This document shows, one piece after another, positions 8,560 to 15,622 of a stretch of 41,874 nt of DNA. Positions within the stretch are counted from its first letter, which is position 1; each line of letters begins with the position of its first letter. Under the pieces are notes generated by a model, which was given only the letters and a program-made list of their open reading frames with translations, had not been told where the DNA came from and made no database searches. A program made the position numbers and the translations under genes. Source of the DNA: Dyella solisilvae (lineage in GTDB: Bacteria; Pseudomonadota; Gammaproteobacteria; Xanthomonadales; Rhodanobacteraceae); the NCBI RefSeq assembly GCF_003351225.1, contig NZ_QQSY01000002.1, forward strand, positions 350,772 through 392,645. Reading direction: 5' to 3'.

Positions 8560-9297
8560 ATGCGGATTGCCCGGCTGCTCGCACTGACCTTCGTGACCTG
8601 CGCCACCACCGTGCACGCGCAGCCGCAAGACTTCACCCTCCCCGATCCCAGCCAGCTCGGCGTCACCGCCAACGTTCGCTACCTCGACGCCGCCGGACGG
8701 CCGCTCGACTATGTGTCGTTCATGCGGCAAGTCAACGACGGCAACCGCTACGCCAGCACCCGTGATGCGCAGACCGGCGCCGCGATGCTGCGCATCGCCG
8801 GCCCGGCCCCCGGCCATCACGGCATCCGCATGGCCTTCGGCCGGGGCGATGCGTTTCCGCCGTTCGAACTGCCCGCGCTCAACGGCGAACTGCATCGCCT
8901 CGGCGACTACGGCGGGCGCTATACGCTGGTGAGCTTCTTTTTCGCCGAGTGCGCGCCATGCATCGCCGAAGCGCCGATGCTGAGCGCGTACGCACGCGAA
9001 CATGACGACATGAACTTCGTGGCCATCACCTACGAGGACGCCGCCAGCGCGAAGCGGTTCGCCAAGGAGCGGAATCTCGACTGGCCGATCCTCCACGATG
9101 GCCAGGGGCTCATCGACGTGCTCGGGGTCAGCGTGTACCCGACCCTGATGCTGGTGGGACCGGATGGGCGCATCGCCGGCGCCGCCGTCGGCATCGCCAT
9201 GCGCGACGATCCCACCAAACGTCTGGCCGACCTCACCGGCTGGATCGAGCAGTGGAAGCAGTCGGCGGCAGCGCGCCAGCCCGACGCGCCACACTGA
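8560..9297 (+). CDS. Periplasmic TlpA/AhpC-type thioredoxin-fold protein
   Basis: A 245-residue exported protein. A signal peptide (MRIARLLALTFVTCATTVHA) is followed by about 90 residues of unrecognised sequence and then a thioredoxin-like domain from about residue 105 (FPPFELPALNGELHRLGDYGG…). The active-site CxxC is visible in FFFAECAPCIAEAP, with the cis-proline region in GVSVYPTLMLVGPDG. This pattern fits TlpA-like thiol-disulfide oxidoreductases or peroxiredoxin relatives. A role in reducing periplasmic cysteines for c-type cytochrome or CuA assembly is possible but is inference. An excellent GGAGG lies 6 bases before the ATG. It lies just after putA and is convergent with the flavin monooxygenase gene. 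Confidence 0.85.
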   Translation: MRIARLLALTFVTCATTVHAQPQDFTLPDPSQLGVTANVRYLDAAGRPLDYVSFMRQVNDGNRYASTRDAQTGAAMLRIAGPAPGHHGIRMAFGRGDAFPPFELPALNGELHRLGDYGGRYTLVSFFFAECAPCIAEAPMLSAYAREHDDMNFVAITYEDAASAKRFAKERNLDWPILHDGQGLIDVLGVSVYPTLMLVGPDGRIAGAAVGIAMRDDPTKRLADLTGWIEQWKQSAAARQPDAPH

Positions 9298-9333
9298 GGG
9301 GACAGACGCGGCGCGGAGCCACCGTCTTCCTCC

Positions 9334-10842
9334 CTATCGGGTGACCAGATCCGGCGAAGCGCCCTCGCCAGCCGGCGCTTCATCGACACACTCCAGCGCA
9401 GCATCTTCCACCGGCTGGCGCAGCAGCAGGTCGCAGTCACGTTCGTAGTTGTTCAGCACGCGCCACGGTGGCATGCGACCTTGTCGCGGCAGTGACGGCG
9501 CACCGCGTTGCACGTAGCCGGAGGTGAGCGACGCCATGATCGACTCTTGCTGCCGCTCGTTCGCCGGCGCGCGGGGCGTGACCACCTCGATGTGGCGCTT
9601 GCGCATCATGGCCAGCAGGCGGCAGACGTAGCTCGCCGCGAGATCGGCCTTCAGCGTCCACGGCGCGTTGGTATAGCCAAAGATGCAGGCGAAGTTGGGC
9701 GTGTCCTGCAGCAGCACGCCCTTGTAGGTCACCAGTTCGCCCATAACGCGCGGCTGGCCATCCACCTCGAGCGCCATGCCGCCCAGCGTCTGCATCTCCA
9801 GGCCGGTCGCGGTGACGATGATGTCGGCCTCCAGCTCGTCGCCTGACTCAAGGCGAACACCACGCTCGGTGAATTCGGCGATGCCATCGGTGACCACCGA
9901 GGCCTTGCCGCTCTTGATCGCGTTGAACAGATCGCCATCGGGCACCACGCACAGGCGCTGGTCCCACGGCGCATAGTCGGGCGTGAAGTGCCGCATGTCG
10001 GCATCCGGCCCGAGCTGTCGACGCACACCGGCCTGCAGGAGGGCGCGCACCTTGTCCGGCCAGCGCCGCGCCGCCTTGTAGATCAGCCGGGTCAGGAAGA
10101 TGTTGCGACGGCGCGCCAGGCGGAACACCAGCGATTTGGGCAGCACGTGCTCCAGCACGGCGGAGATCTTGTCGAAGCTCGGCAGCGACAGGAAGTAGCT
10201 GGGTGAGCGCTGCAGCATGGTGACGTGCGCCGCGCCGTCGGCCATCGCCGGCACCAGCGTCACCGCGGTGGCGCCGCTGCCGATGATCAACACGCGCTTG
10301 CCGTGGTAATCCAGTCCTTCGGGCCACTGCTGGGGATGCACGCACAGGCCACGGAACCGCGCCGCCTGCGGAAACGCCGGCAGGTAGCCACGATCGTAGT
10401 TGTAGTAGCCGGTGGAGACGACGAGGAAGCGACAGCCGAAGGTCCGGATTGCGCCGGTGGCTTCCTCCAGCGTCTGCACCGTCCACTGTCGCGCCACACC
10501 GGACCAGGTTGAGGACACCACCTTCAACCCGTACTGGATGTGCCGGTCGACGCCGTACTCGCTCGCAGTCTCCATGACGTAGCGCCTGATCGACGCGCCA
10601 TCGGCCATCACCTCGAAGGCATGCCACGGGCGGAAGCCGTAGCCGAAGGTGAACATGTCCGAGTCGGAGCGGACGCCGGGATAACGGAACAGATCCCAGG
10701 TGCCGCCCATCGCGGCGCGTCGCTCGATGATCGCCACGCGCAGGTCCGGGTGGTGGGTGGCGAGCTGGCACGCCATGCCGATGCCCGAGAGCCCGGCGCC
10801 CACGATCAGCACGTCATAGACAGCGGTGGCGCCTGGTTCCAT
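9334..10842 (-). CDS. AlmA/EthA-type flavin-binding (Baeyer-Villiger-like) monooxygenase
   Basis: A 502-residue NADPH- and FAD-dependent monooxygenase. The FAD Rossmann motif GAGLSG is at 15-20, the family block GGTWDLFRYPGVRSDSDM at 46-63, and the Baeyer-Villiger signature FxGxxxHxxxWP appears as FRGLCVHPQQWP at 163-174. The NADPH Rossmann motif GSGATA is at 188-193, and FTPDYAPWDQRLCVVPDGDL follows further on. The last block and overall length place it with AlmA (long-chain alkane oxidation) and EthA (ketone and thioamide oxidation) rather than cyclohexanone-type enzymes. I cannot separate these two by eye. Nearby AraC, aldehyde dehydrogenase and FadL genes make an alkane or long-chain ketone substrate plausible. 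It is 70 bases downstream of the acid phosphatase gene on the same strand, so they may be co-transcribed. Confidence 0.9.
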   Translation of the reverse strand: MEPGATAVYDVLIVGAGLSGIGMACQLATHHPDLRVAIIERRAAMGGTWDLFRYPGVRSDSDMFTFGYGFRPWHAFEVMADGASIRRYVMETASEYGVDRHIQYGLKVVSSTWSGVARQWTVQTLEEATGAIRTFGCRFLVVSTGYYNYDRGYLPAFPQAARFRGLCVHPQQWPEGLDYHGKRVLIIGSGATAVTLVPAMADGAAHVTMLQRSPSYFLSLPSFDKISAVLEHVLPKSLVFRLARRRNIFLTRLIYKAARRWPDKVRALLQAGVRRQLGPDADMRHFTPDYAPWDQRLCVVPDGDLFNAIKSGKASVVTDGIAEFTERGVRLESGDELEADIIVTATGLEMQTLGGMALEVDGQPRVMGELVTYKGVLLQDTPNFACIFGYTNAPWTLKADLAASYVCRLLAMMRKRHIEVVTPRAPANERQQESIMASLTSGYVQRGAPSLPRQGRMPPWRVLNNYERDCDLLLRQPVEDAALECVDEAPAGEGASPDLVTR

Positions 10843-10912
10843 GCCTGCGTTCCTGCCCGTGGTGGATGACGCGACCGGGAGGCATCGTCGAGCGATGCCC
10901 TCGGCAGACGAT

Positions 10913-11725
10913 TCAGTACGGCGTCGGCTCGATCATCGCGCGTTCGGCGCTGCACTGGGCGCCCGCATTGGAAGGCACGGCGCGGCGGTAGTCCGCCAGC
11001 TCGGCGCGCGCCTCGGCCAGTTGCTGCTGGAACGCTGGCGAGGCGTGCAGCGTCGCCACCACCGCCGCGCCGTTCATGCTGCCCGCCTGGATCGCACTGA
11101 GGTTGTGCACGCCACACACCACGCGGCTGTCGCCATAGGCGCGGGCGCGCAACAGCAGGTCGGTGGCGCGATCCGGCGCCAGCTCGGCGAGCACCAGCCC
11201 CACCGCCCAGCCGCGCGCGGCATGGCCGGAGGGATAGTCGTAGCTGTGCGCCAGCATCATGGTCGACTGGCAGGTCGCTCCCGGATCGAGCAGGAACGGT
11301 CGCTGGCGCTGGTTGGCCTGCTTGGCGGGGCCGGTCGAGGCTTCGGCCGCGCGACTGGTCTCATCCACCAGCGCCGCCAGCCGGGTCAGCCGGGTCGCGT
11401 CGAGCGACACTCCCATGGCGCAGCTGAAGGCGGCCATCAAATGAGGCGTCGCGTAATCCACGTCCTGCTGGGCGAGGGTCCAGCGCGGGCTGCCTTCCAG
11501 CGTGCGGGTGGCGCGGAATACTCCACGGTCGGCCTCGTAGCGCGGCGTACCCGCCTTGGGCGCGGTCGGGAGCACCACCGCCATCTGCAGGTCGACCGTC
11601 GGCGTCGTTGCCGGCGCGGCCGACGTCGCCACAGGCGTCGGTGTCTTCACCGGCGTGCACGCCGCGATCAGCGCCAACACGGACAGCGCGCCGGTCCCGA
11701 CAACCGGCTTCAGGATCCTGCTCAT
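10913..11725 (-). CDS. Class A non-specific acid phosphatase, lipoprotein (PAP2 superfamily)
   Basis: A 270-residue predicted lipoprotein phosphatase. The start at 11725 gives MSRILKPVVGTGALSVLALIAAC, with a lipobox ending at the cysteine, and has a strong GAGGGGGAG site upstream; longer frames begin in non-conserved sequence. The three vanadate-phosphatase motifs are all present: KQANQRQRP (K-x6-RP), YPSGHAARGW (PSGH) and SRVVCGVH (SR-x5-H). This matches PhoN/PhoC-type class A enzymes, which dephosphorylate organic phosphomonoesters in the periplasm. Here the protein is probably anchored to the outer membrane. A proline/threonine-rich linker follows the lipidated cysteine. It is divergent from the AraC-family gene, and an FNR-like box lies between them. 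Confidence 0.9.
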   Translation of the reverse strand: MSRILKPVVGTGALSVLALIAACTPVKTPTPVATSAAPATTPTVDLQMAVVLPTAPKAGTPRYEADRGVFRATRTLEGSPRWTLAQQDVDYATPHLMAAFSCAMGVSLDATRLTRLAALVDETSRAAEASTGPAKQANQRQRPFLLDPGATCQSTMMLAHSYDYPSGHAARGWAVGLVLAELAPDRATDLLLRARAYGDSRVVCGVHNLSAIQAGSMNGAAVVATLHASPAFQQQLAEARAELADYRRAVPSNAGAQCSAERAMIEPTPY

Positions 11726-11780
11726 TGACACGCTCCCCCTCGATCCTTGGTGCAATGCATGAAGCGACTGGCGGTTCGCC

Positions 11781-11794
11781 ATGATATAGATCAA
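11781..11794. promoter_or_regulatory. FNR/CRP-family-like binding site
   Basis: On the minus strand the site reads TTGATCTATATCAT, matching the FNR/Anr consensus TTGAT-N4-ATCAA at nine of ten positions. It sits between divergent genes, its centre about 62 bases from the phosphatase start and 55 bases from the AraC-family start. An activator at -41.5 could serve either gene with a short leader. That it is functional is inference. Confidence 0.5.
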
Positions 11795-11842
11795 GTCCGC
11801 GTCGGGATGGTCCGACGCCCCAGGGGGTGGGAGTTAAGCACG

Positions 11843-12925
11843 ATGAGGTCCGTCGCGGCCGTCACCGGCCATGCCATCGACGATCCCGCGCTGTCGACGC
11901 TCAGCGGCGACGCGCGCTTCACCGTGGCCGAGACGCCGCCGAACATCCTGGTCCATCTCACCCAGCTCGCCCTCTCGCACGGCCTGCGCTGTGACAGCTG
12001 GTTCGCCGGTTCCGGACTGACCCGCGAGCAGCTCAACGACCCCACCCTCCGCGTGTCCTATCGGCAGGCCCGTTCGGTCATCCAGCGCGCCCTGCGGACG
12101 ACCGGCGATGGCGGCCTGGGCCTGGCCGTGGGCCAGGGCGAGACGTTGGGCAGTTTCGGGCTGCTCGGCCTGGCCATGATGACCTCGGCCACCTTCGGCG
12201 AGGCCATGCGCGTGGGCATCGTCCACCATCGCGTTAGCGGCAGCCTGATGGACGTGAGCTTCGAGGAGATCGGACCGCGCGAGGTCGCTTTGGCGGCATG
12301 GCCTCGCTTCAACGATGCGCCGCTGCTGCCGTTCCTGTGCGAGGAGCTGTTCGGCAGCGCGATGGCGATCGCGCGCGAACTGCTGGGTTCGCCGTTCCGG
12401 CTGAACCGGCTGGAGGTCACCTACCCTCGCCCGGCCTATGCCGATGCCTACGCCGACTATTTTCAGTGCGAGCTGGTGTTCGGCGCCCGCTACAACCGCG
12501 TGATCCTGGACGTGCAGTGGCTGCAGCAGCCGCTGCCGGCGCACAACCCGCTCACCGCGCAGCAGGCGCTGGCGCTGTGCAACCAGCAGTACGACGCCAA
12601 CGGCGCGCAGCCGGAGATCGTCGCCTCGGTCGAGCGCCTGTTGCGCAGCCACCTGCGCCAGCAGCCGCGCCTGCCGGACGTGGCGCGCATGCTCAACATG
12701 AGCGAGCGCTCGCTGCGCCGTCGCCTGGCCGAAGGTGGCCGCATCTTTCGCGAGATCCATGACCGCGTGCGCGCCGAGCGGGCCCTGGAACTGCTCCACG
12801 GCGGCACGCTCAGCGTGGCTGAGATAGGCCAGGAAATCGGCTTCAGCGACCCCCGCGAGTTCCGCCGCGCGTTCAAGCGCTGGACCGGCATGCCCCCGCG
12901 CAGCGCTCGCCAGCAGGCCGCCTAG
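11843..12925 (+). CDS. AraC-family transcriptional regulator (arabinose-binding-like N-terminal domain)
   Basis: A 360-residue regulator. Residues about 35-230 match the 'Arabinose_bd' ligand domain of OruR/ArgR-like AraC proteins (RQARSVIQRALRTTGDGGLG, LGLAMMTSATFGEAMRV). The C-terminal 100 residues carry two helix-turn-helices (LPDVARMLNMSERSLRRRLAEGG; LSVAEIGQEIGFSDPREFRRAFKRWTGMPP). I choose the ATG at 11843 because GGGAG lies 9 bases upstream and the longer frame has no homologous look. AraC proteins of this subtype commonly control neighbouring catabolic genes, so the downstream beta-helix/cytochrome/TonB/dehydrogenase genes and the divergent monooxygenase are likely targets. The inducer is unknown. 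Confidence 0.93.
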   Translation: MRSVAAVTGHAIDDPALSTLSGDARFTVAETPPNILVHLTQLALSHGLRCDSWFAGSGLTREQLNDPTLRVSYRQARSVIQRALRTTGDGGLGLAVGQGETLGSFGLLGLAMMTSATFGEAMRVGIVHHRVSGSLMDVSFEEIGPREVALAAWPRFNDAPLLPFLCEELFGSAMAIARELLGSPFRLNRLEVTYPRPAYADAYADYFQCELVFGARYNRVILDVQWLQQPLPAHNPLTAQQALALCNQQYDANGAQPEIVASVERLLRSHLRQQPRLPDVARMLNMSERSLRRRLAEGGRIFREIHDRVRAERALELLHGGTLSVAEIGQEIGFSDPREFRRAFKRWTGMPPRSARQQAA

Positions 12926-12953
12926 GCCGAACCGCTTTCCTTCGCTCGCCCCA

Positions 12954-12990
12954 CCTGTAGGAGCGCCCGCCGTGCGCGAAGAGCCTGCAG
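12954..12990. repeat. Degenerate half-copy of the 'gtaggagcgc' repeat
   Basis: 'cctgtaggagcgcccgc' followed by 'gtgcgcgaag' resembles one arm of the better preserved palindromic repeat at 41628-41703. It lies in the 240-base gap between the AraC-family gene and the beta-helix gene, where I see no gene. Confidence 0.4.
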
Positions 12991-13165
12991 GGCGGTGACG
13001 CCGCGACTCCCTGGCGCCCCGGCTCGGCAGTTGCAGAACGGCCAGCCAACGCCACGCTGGCCGATTTGCCCCCCATCCACGCCACTGCCGCCCTCCCCGG
13101 CGCGCCGGCATTTGGAGACAGTGAGGCGTCATGCAGACAGCCGTTACCGGGGAGTGAAGGCGAAC

Positions 13166-14404
13166 ATGCGCAAGACCCATCTATCCGTCATCCTGCCGCT
13201 GCTTCTGGCCGCGTGTGGCCACGAGGCGCCGCCGGCGCAGAACAGCGCGGACGCCTCGTTCGAGGCCAAGCTGCAGCAGCAGTTGCTCGATGCGACGCCC
13301 GGCACGGTGATCAACATCCCGGCAGGTCATTACCACCTGCAGCGCGGCCTGAGCCTGCGCACCGACGGCGTCACCATCCGCGGCGCCGGCAAGGATCAGA
13401 CCGTGCTGTCCTTCAAGGGCCAGCTGGTGGGCCCCGAGGGCCTGCTGGTGAACGCCAACGACTTCACCATCGAGAACCTTGCGCTGGAAGACACCAAGGG
13501 CGATGCGCTGAAGATCAACCAGGGCAAGAACATCACCATCCGCGGCGTGCGCGTGGAATGGACCGGCGGCCCCAAGACCACCAACGGCGCCTATGGCCTG
13601 TACCCGGTCAAGACGCAGAACGTGCTGATCGAAGACTCGGTGGTGATCGGCGCCTCCGACGCCGGCATCTATGTCGGGCAGTCGAACAACATCGTGGTGC
13701 GCCGCAACCATGCCGAATACAACGTCGCCGGCATCGAGATCGAGAACTCGGTGAACGCCGACGTCTACGAGAACACCACCACCAACAACAGCGGCGGCAT
13801 CCTGGTGTTCAACATGCCCAACCTCTCGCAGGCCGGGCACAGCACGCGCGTGTTCAAGAACAAGTCCTACGCGAACAACACCGACAACTTCGCCGCCAAG
13901 GGCGCGGCGGTGGCCAGCGTGCCGCGCGGTTCGGGCGTCGTGGTGAACTCGAATGACAAGGTCGAGATCTTCGACAACGACATCGCCGACAACCAGACGG
14001 TCAACGTCATCATTTCGAGCTACTACTCCACCAATTACTTCAACAAGAAGGGCGTGGCGCCGGACTACAACCCGTATCCGAAGGGCATCTTCATCTACGA
14101 CAACCGCTTCAAGGGCGGCGGCGACTCGCCGGACGGCATCAAGCTGAAGGCGCTGAAGACCGCGGTGTACGGCCTCACCGGCAAGCTGCCGGACATCCTG
14201 TGGGATGGCTACGTGGATGAGAAGACGCTGGTGAACGGCCTGCCGCCGGCAGGAGACCGCTTCTGCGTCCAGAACGGCGACGTGGGCGTGATCAACGCCG
14301 ACGGCCCGCACGACTACAAGAATCCCAGCACCGACACCAAGGCGTACCAGTGCACGCTGCCGAAGCTGCCGCCGGTCGTGCTCGATCCGGAACCGAAGGC
14401 CTGA
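13166..14404 (+). CDS. Parallel beta-helix lipoprotein (TIGR03805-like)
   Basis: A 412-residue predicted lipoprotein: [17 protein letters not shown] gives a lipobox. The body is a right-handed parallel beta-helix with repeated turns such as [50 protein letters not shown] and [11 protein letters not shown], each spaced by about 22 residues. This fits the beta-helix family (TIGR03805) that occurs regularly beside a diheme cytochrome family (TIGR03806), exactly the arrangement seen here. The joint function is not established. The ATG at 13166 has GGGGAGTGAAGG upstream. The longer frame from 12995 has no signal peptide and was rejected. The next gene begins 11 bases downstream, indicating an operon. 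Confidence 0.9.
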   Translation: MRKTHLSVILPLLLAACGHEAPPAQNSADASFEAKLQQQLLDATPGTVINIPAGHYHLQRGLSLRTDGVTIRGAGKDQTVLSFKGQLVGPEGLLVNANDFTIENLALEDTKGDALKINQGKNITIRGVRVEWTGGPKTTNGAYGLYPVKTQNVLIEDSVVIGASDAGIYVGQSNNIVVRRNHAEYNVAGIEIENSVNADVYENTTTNNSGGILVFNMPNLSQAGHSTRVFKNKSYANNTDNFAAKGAAVASVPRGSGVVVNSNDKVEIFDNDIADNQTVNVIISSYYSTNYFNKKGVAPDYNPYPKGIFIYDNRFKGGGDSPDGIKLKALKTAVYGLTGKLPDILWDGYVDEKTLVNGLPPAGDRFCVQNGDVGVINADGPHDYKNPSTDTKAYQCTLPKLPPVVLDPEPKA

Positions 14405-14415
14405 GGTAGTTGGCG

Positions 14416-15561
14416 ATGACCAAGTGGTATCTGCGCGCCACGCTGCTGGTGGCGCTGCTGCTCCTGGCGGCCTGCCAGCGAGGCATGGACCCGGTGGCCT
14501 TCCATGCGGACGGCCGCCCGCCCCAGCTGAGTGACTGGCACGTGGTGGAAGTTCGCGGCAACAAGCTGGTGCTCAACCAGGGCGTGGTCCCGTATGACCT
14601 CAACACGCCGCTGTTCACCGACTACGCGCACAAGCTGCGCACCATCTGGATGCCCAAGGGCACGTCGGCCAAGTACAACCCGACGGACACCTTCGACTTC
14701 CCGGTGGGCACGGTGATCACCAAGACGTTCTATTACCCGAAAACGTCCAGCGGCAAGTTCACCGACGTGGCGCGTACCTACGACAGCTCGCGTGATTTCG
14801 CCGGCGAGGGACTGGACCTGTCCAACGTGCACCTGATCGAAACGCGCGTGCTGGTGCGCCGCGAGTCGGGCTGGGCGGCGATTCCGTACGTGTGGAAGGA
14901 TGACCAGAGCGACGCGCAGCTCGCGCGCACCGGCGCCGTGATCCCGCTGACCCTGGTCGATGACAAGGACGCGCGCGAAGACTTCAACTACGTCGTGCCG
15001 GACGAGAGCCAGTGCGCCAGCTGCCACGCGCAGGACTGGGTCTCGCGCAAGGTGCATCCGATCGGCCCCAAGGCTCGCCACATCAACCGCGATTACCACT
15101 ACGCCAGCGGCACCGAGAACGAGCTGGAACACCTGATGAAGGTGGGCTACCTCACCGGCGCGCCGGCTCCGGACCAGGCGCCGCGCAACGCCAACTGGGC
15201 GGATCAGCGCGCCTCGCTCGACGCACGCGCCCGCGCCTATCTCGACATCAATTGCGGCCATTGCCACAACCCCAACGGGGCGGCCAACACCACGGCGCTG
15301 ACGCTGGACCTGACGGCGCCGGAGGATCGGCACCTGGGCATCTGCAAGCCGCCGGTCGCGGCCGGCCGCGGCACCGGCGACCACTTCTTCGACATCGTGC
15401 CGGGCTCCCCGGACGACTCGATCGTGACGTACCGCATGTCGTCGGCCGATCCCGGCGAAATGATGCCCGAGCTGGGGCGAAGCACCGTGCACCGCGAAGG
15501 CGTGGCGCTGATCAAGGCATGGATCGCGGCGCAGTCGGGGGGCTGCGTGGCGATCCACTAA
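14416..15561 (+). CDS. SO2930-family diheme c-type cytochrome lipoprotein (TIGR03806-like)
   Basis: A 381-residue predicted lipoprotein (MTKWYLRATLLVALLLLAAC, lipobox at the cysteine). Two c-type heme-binding motifs are visible, CASCH (near residue 200) and CGHCH (near residue 280), so it should carry electrons at the outer membrane or in the periplasm. The N-terminal part (YDLNTPLFTDYAHKLRTIWMPKG) and overall shape match the family paired with the beta-helix lipoprotein upstream. GAGG 9 bases before the ATG supports this start; a TTG six bases earlier is also in frame. A GC hairpin with four Ts follows, so the pair may form its own two-gene unit ahead of the TonB-dependent receptor. Confidence 0.9.
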   Translation: MTKWYLRATLLVALLLLAACQRGMDPVAFHADGRPPQLSDWHVVEVRGNKLVLNQGVVPYDLNTPLFTDYAHKLRTIWMPKGTSAKYNPTDTFDFPVGTVITKTFYYPKTSSGKFTDVARTYDSSRDFAGEGLDLSNVHLIETRVLVRRESGWAAIPYVWKDDQSDAQLARTGAVIPLTLVDDKDAREDFNYVVPDESQCASCHAQDWVSRKVHPIGPKARHINRDYHYASGTENELEHLMKVGYLTGAPAPDQAPRNANWADQRASLDARARAYLDINCGHCHNPNGAANTTALTLDLTAPEDRHLGICKPPVAAGRGTGDHFFDIVPGSPDDSIVTYRMSSADPGEMMPELGRSTVHREGVALIKAWIAAQSGGCVAIH

Positions 15562-15571
15562 GGAAATAGCA

Positions 15572-15598
15572 GCCGCGGCCATCGAGCCGCGGCCTTTT
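15572..15598 (+). terminator. Hairpin with short T-run after the diheme cytochrome gene
   Basis: Two copies of the self-complementary GCCGCGGC flank a CATCGA loop, then CTTTT. It lies 10 bases after the stop codon and 25 bases before the TonB receptor start. The weak T-run allows partial read-through. Confidence 0.65.
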
Positions 15599-15622
15599 CA
15601 TTTTGAGGGGAGAAACTTGCTG

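Noticed and set aside
5065-9294. 1409-codon minus-strand open frame across putA
   Set aside because: Antisense shadow of a GC-rich gene: composition is Arg/Gly/His/Ala-rich with no domain, and the plus-strand putA and TlpA-like frames carry all conserved motifs.
12995-13165. 57-residue upstream extension of the beta-helix protein
   Set aside because: It hides the signal peptide; the internal ATG at 13166 has a strong ribosome-binding site and a lipobox.
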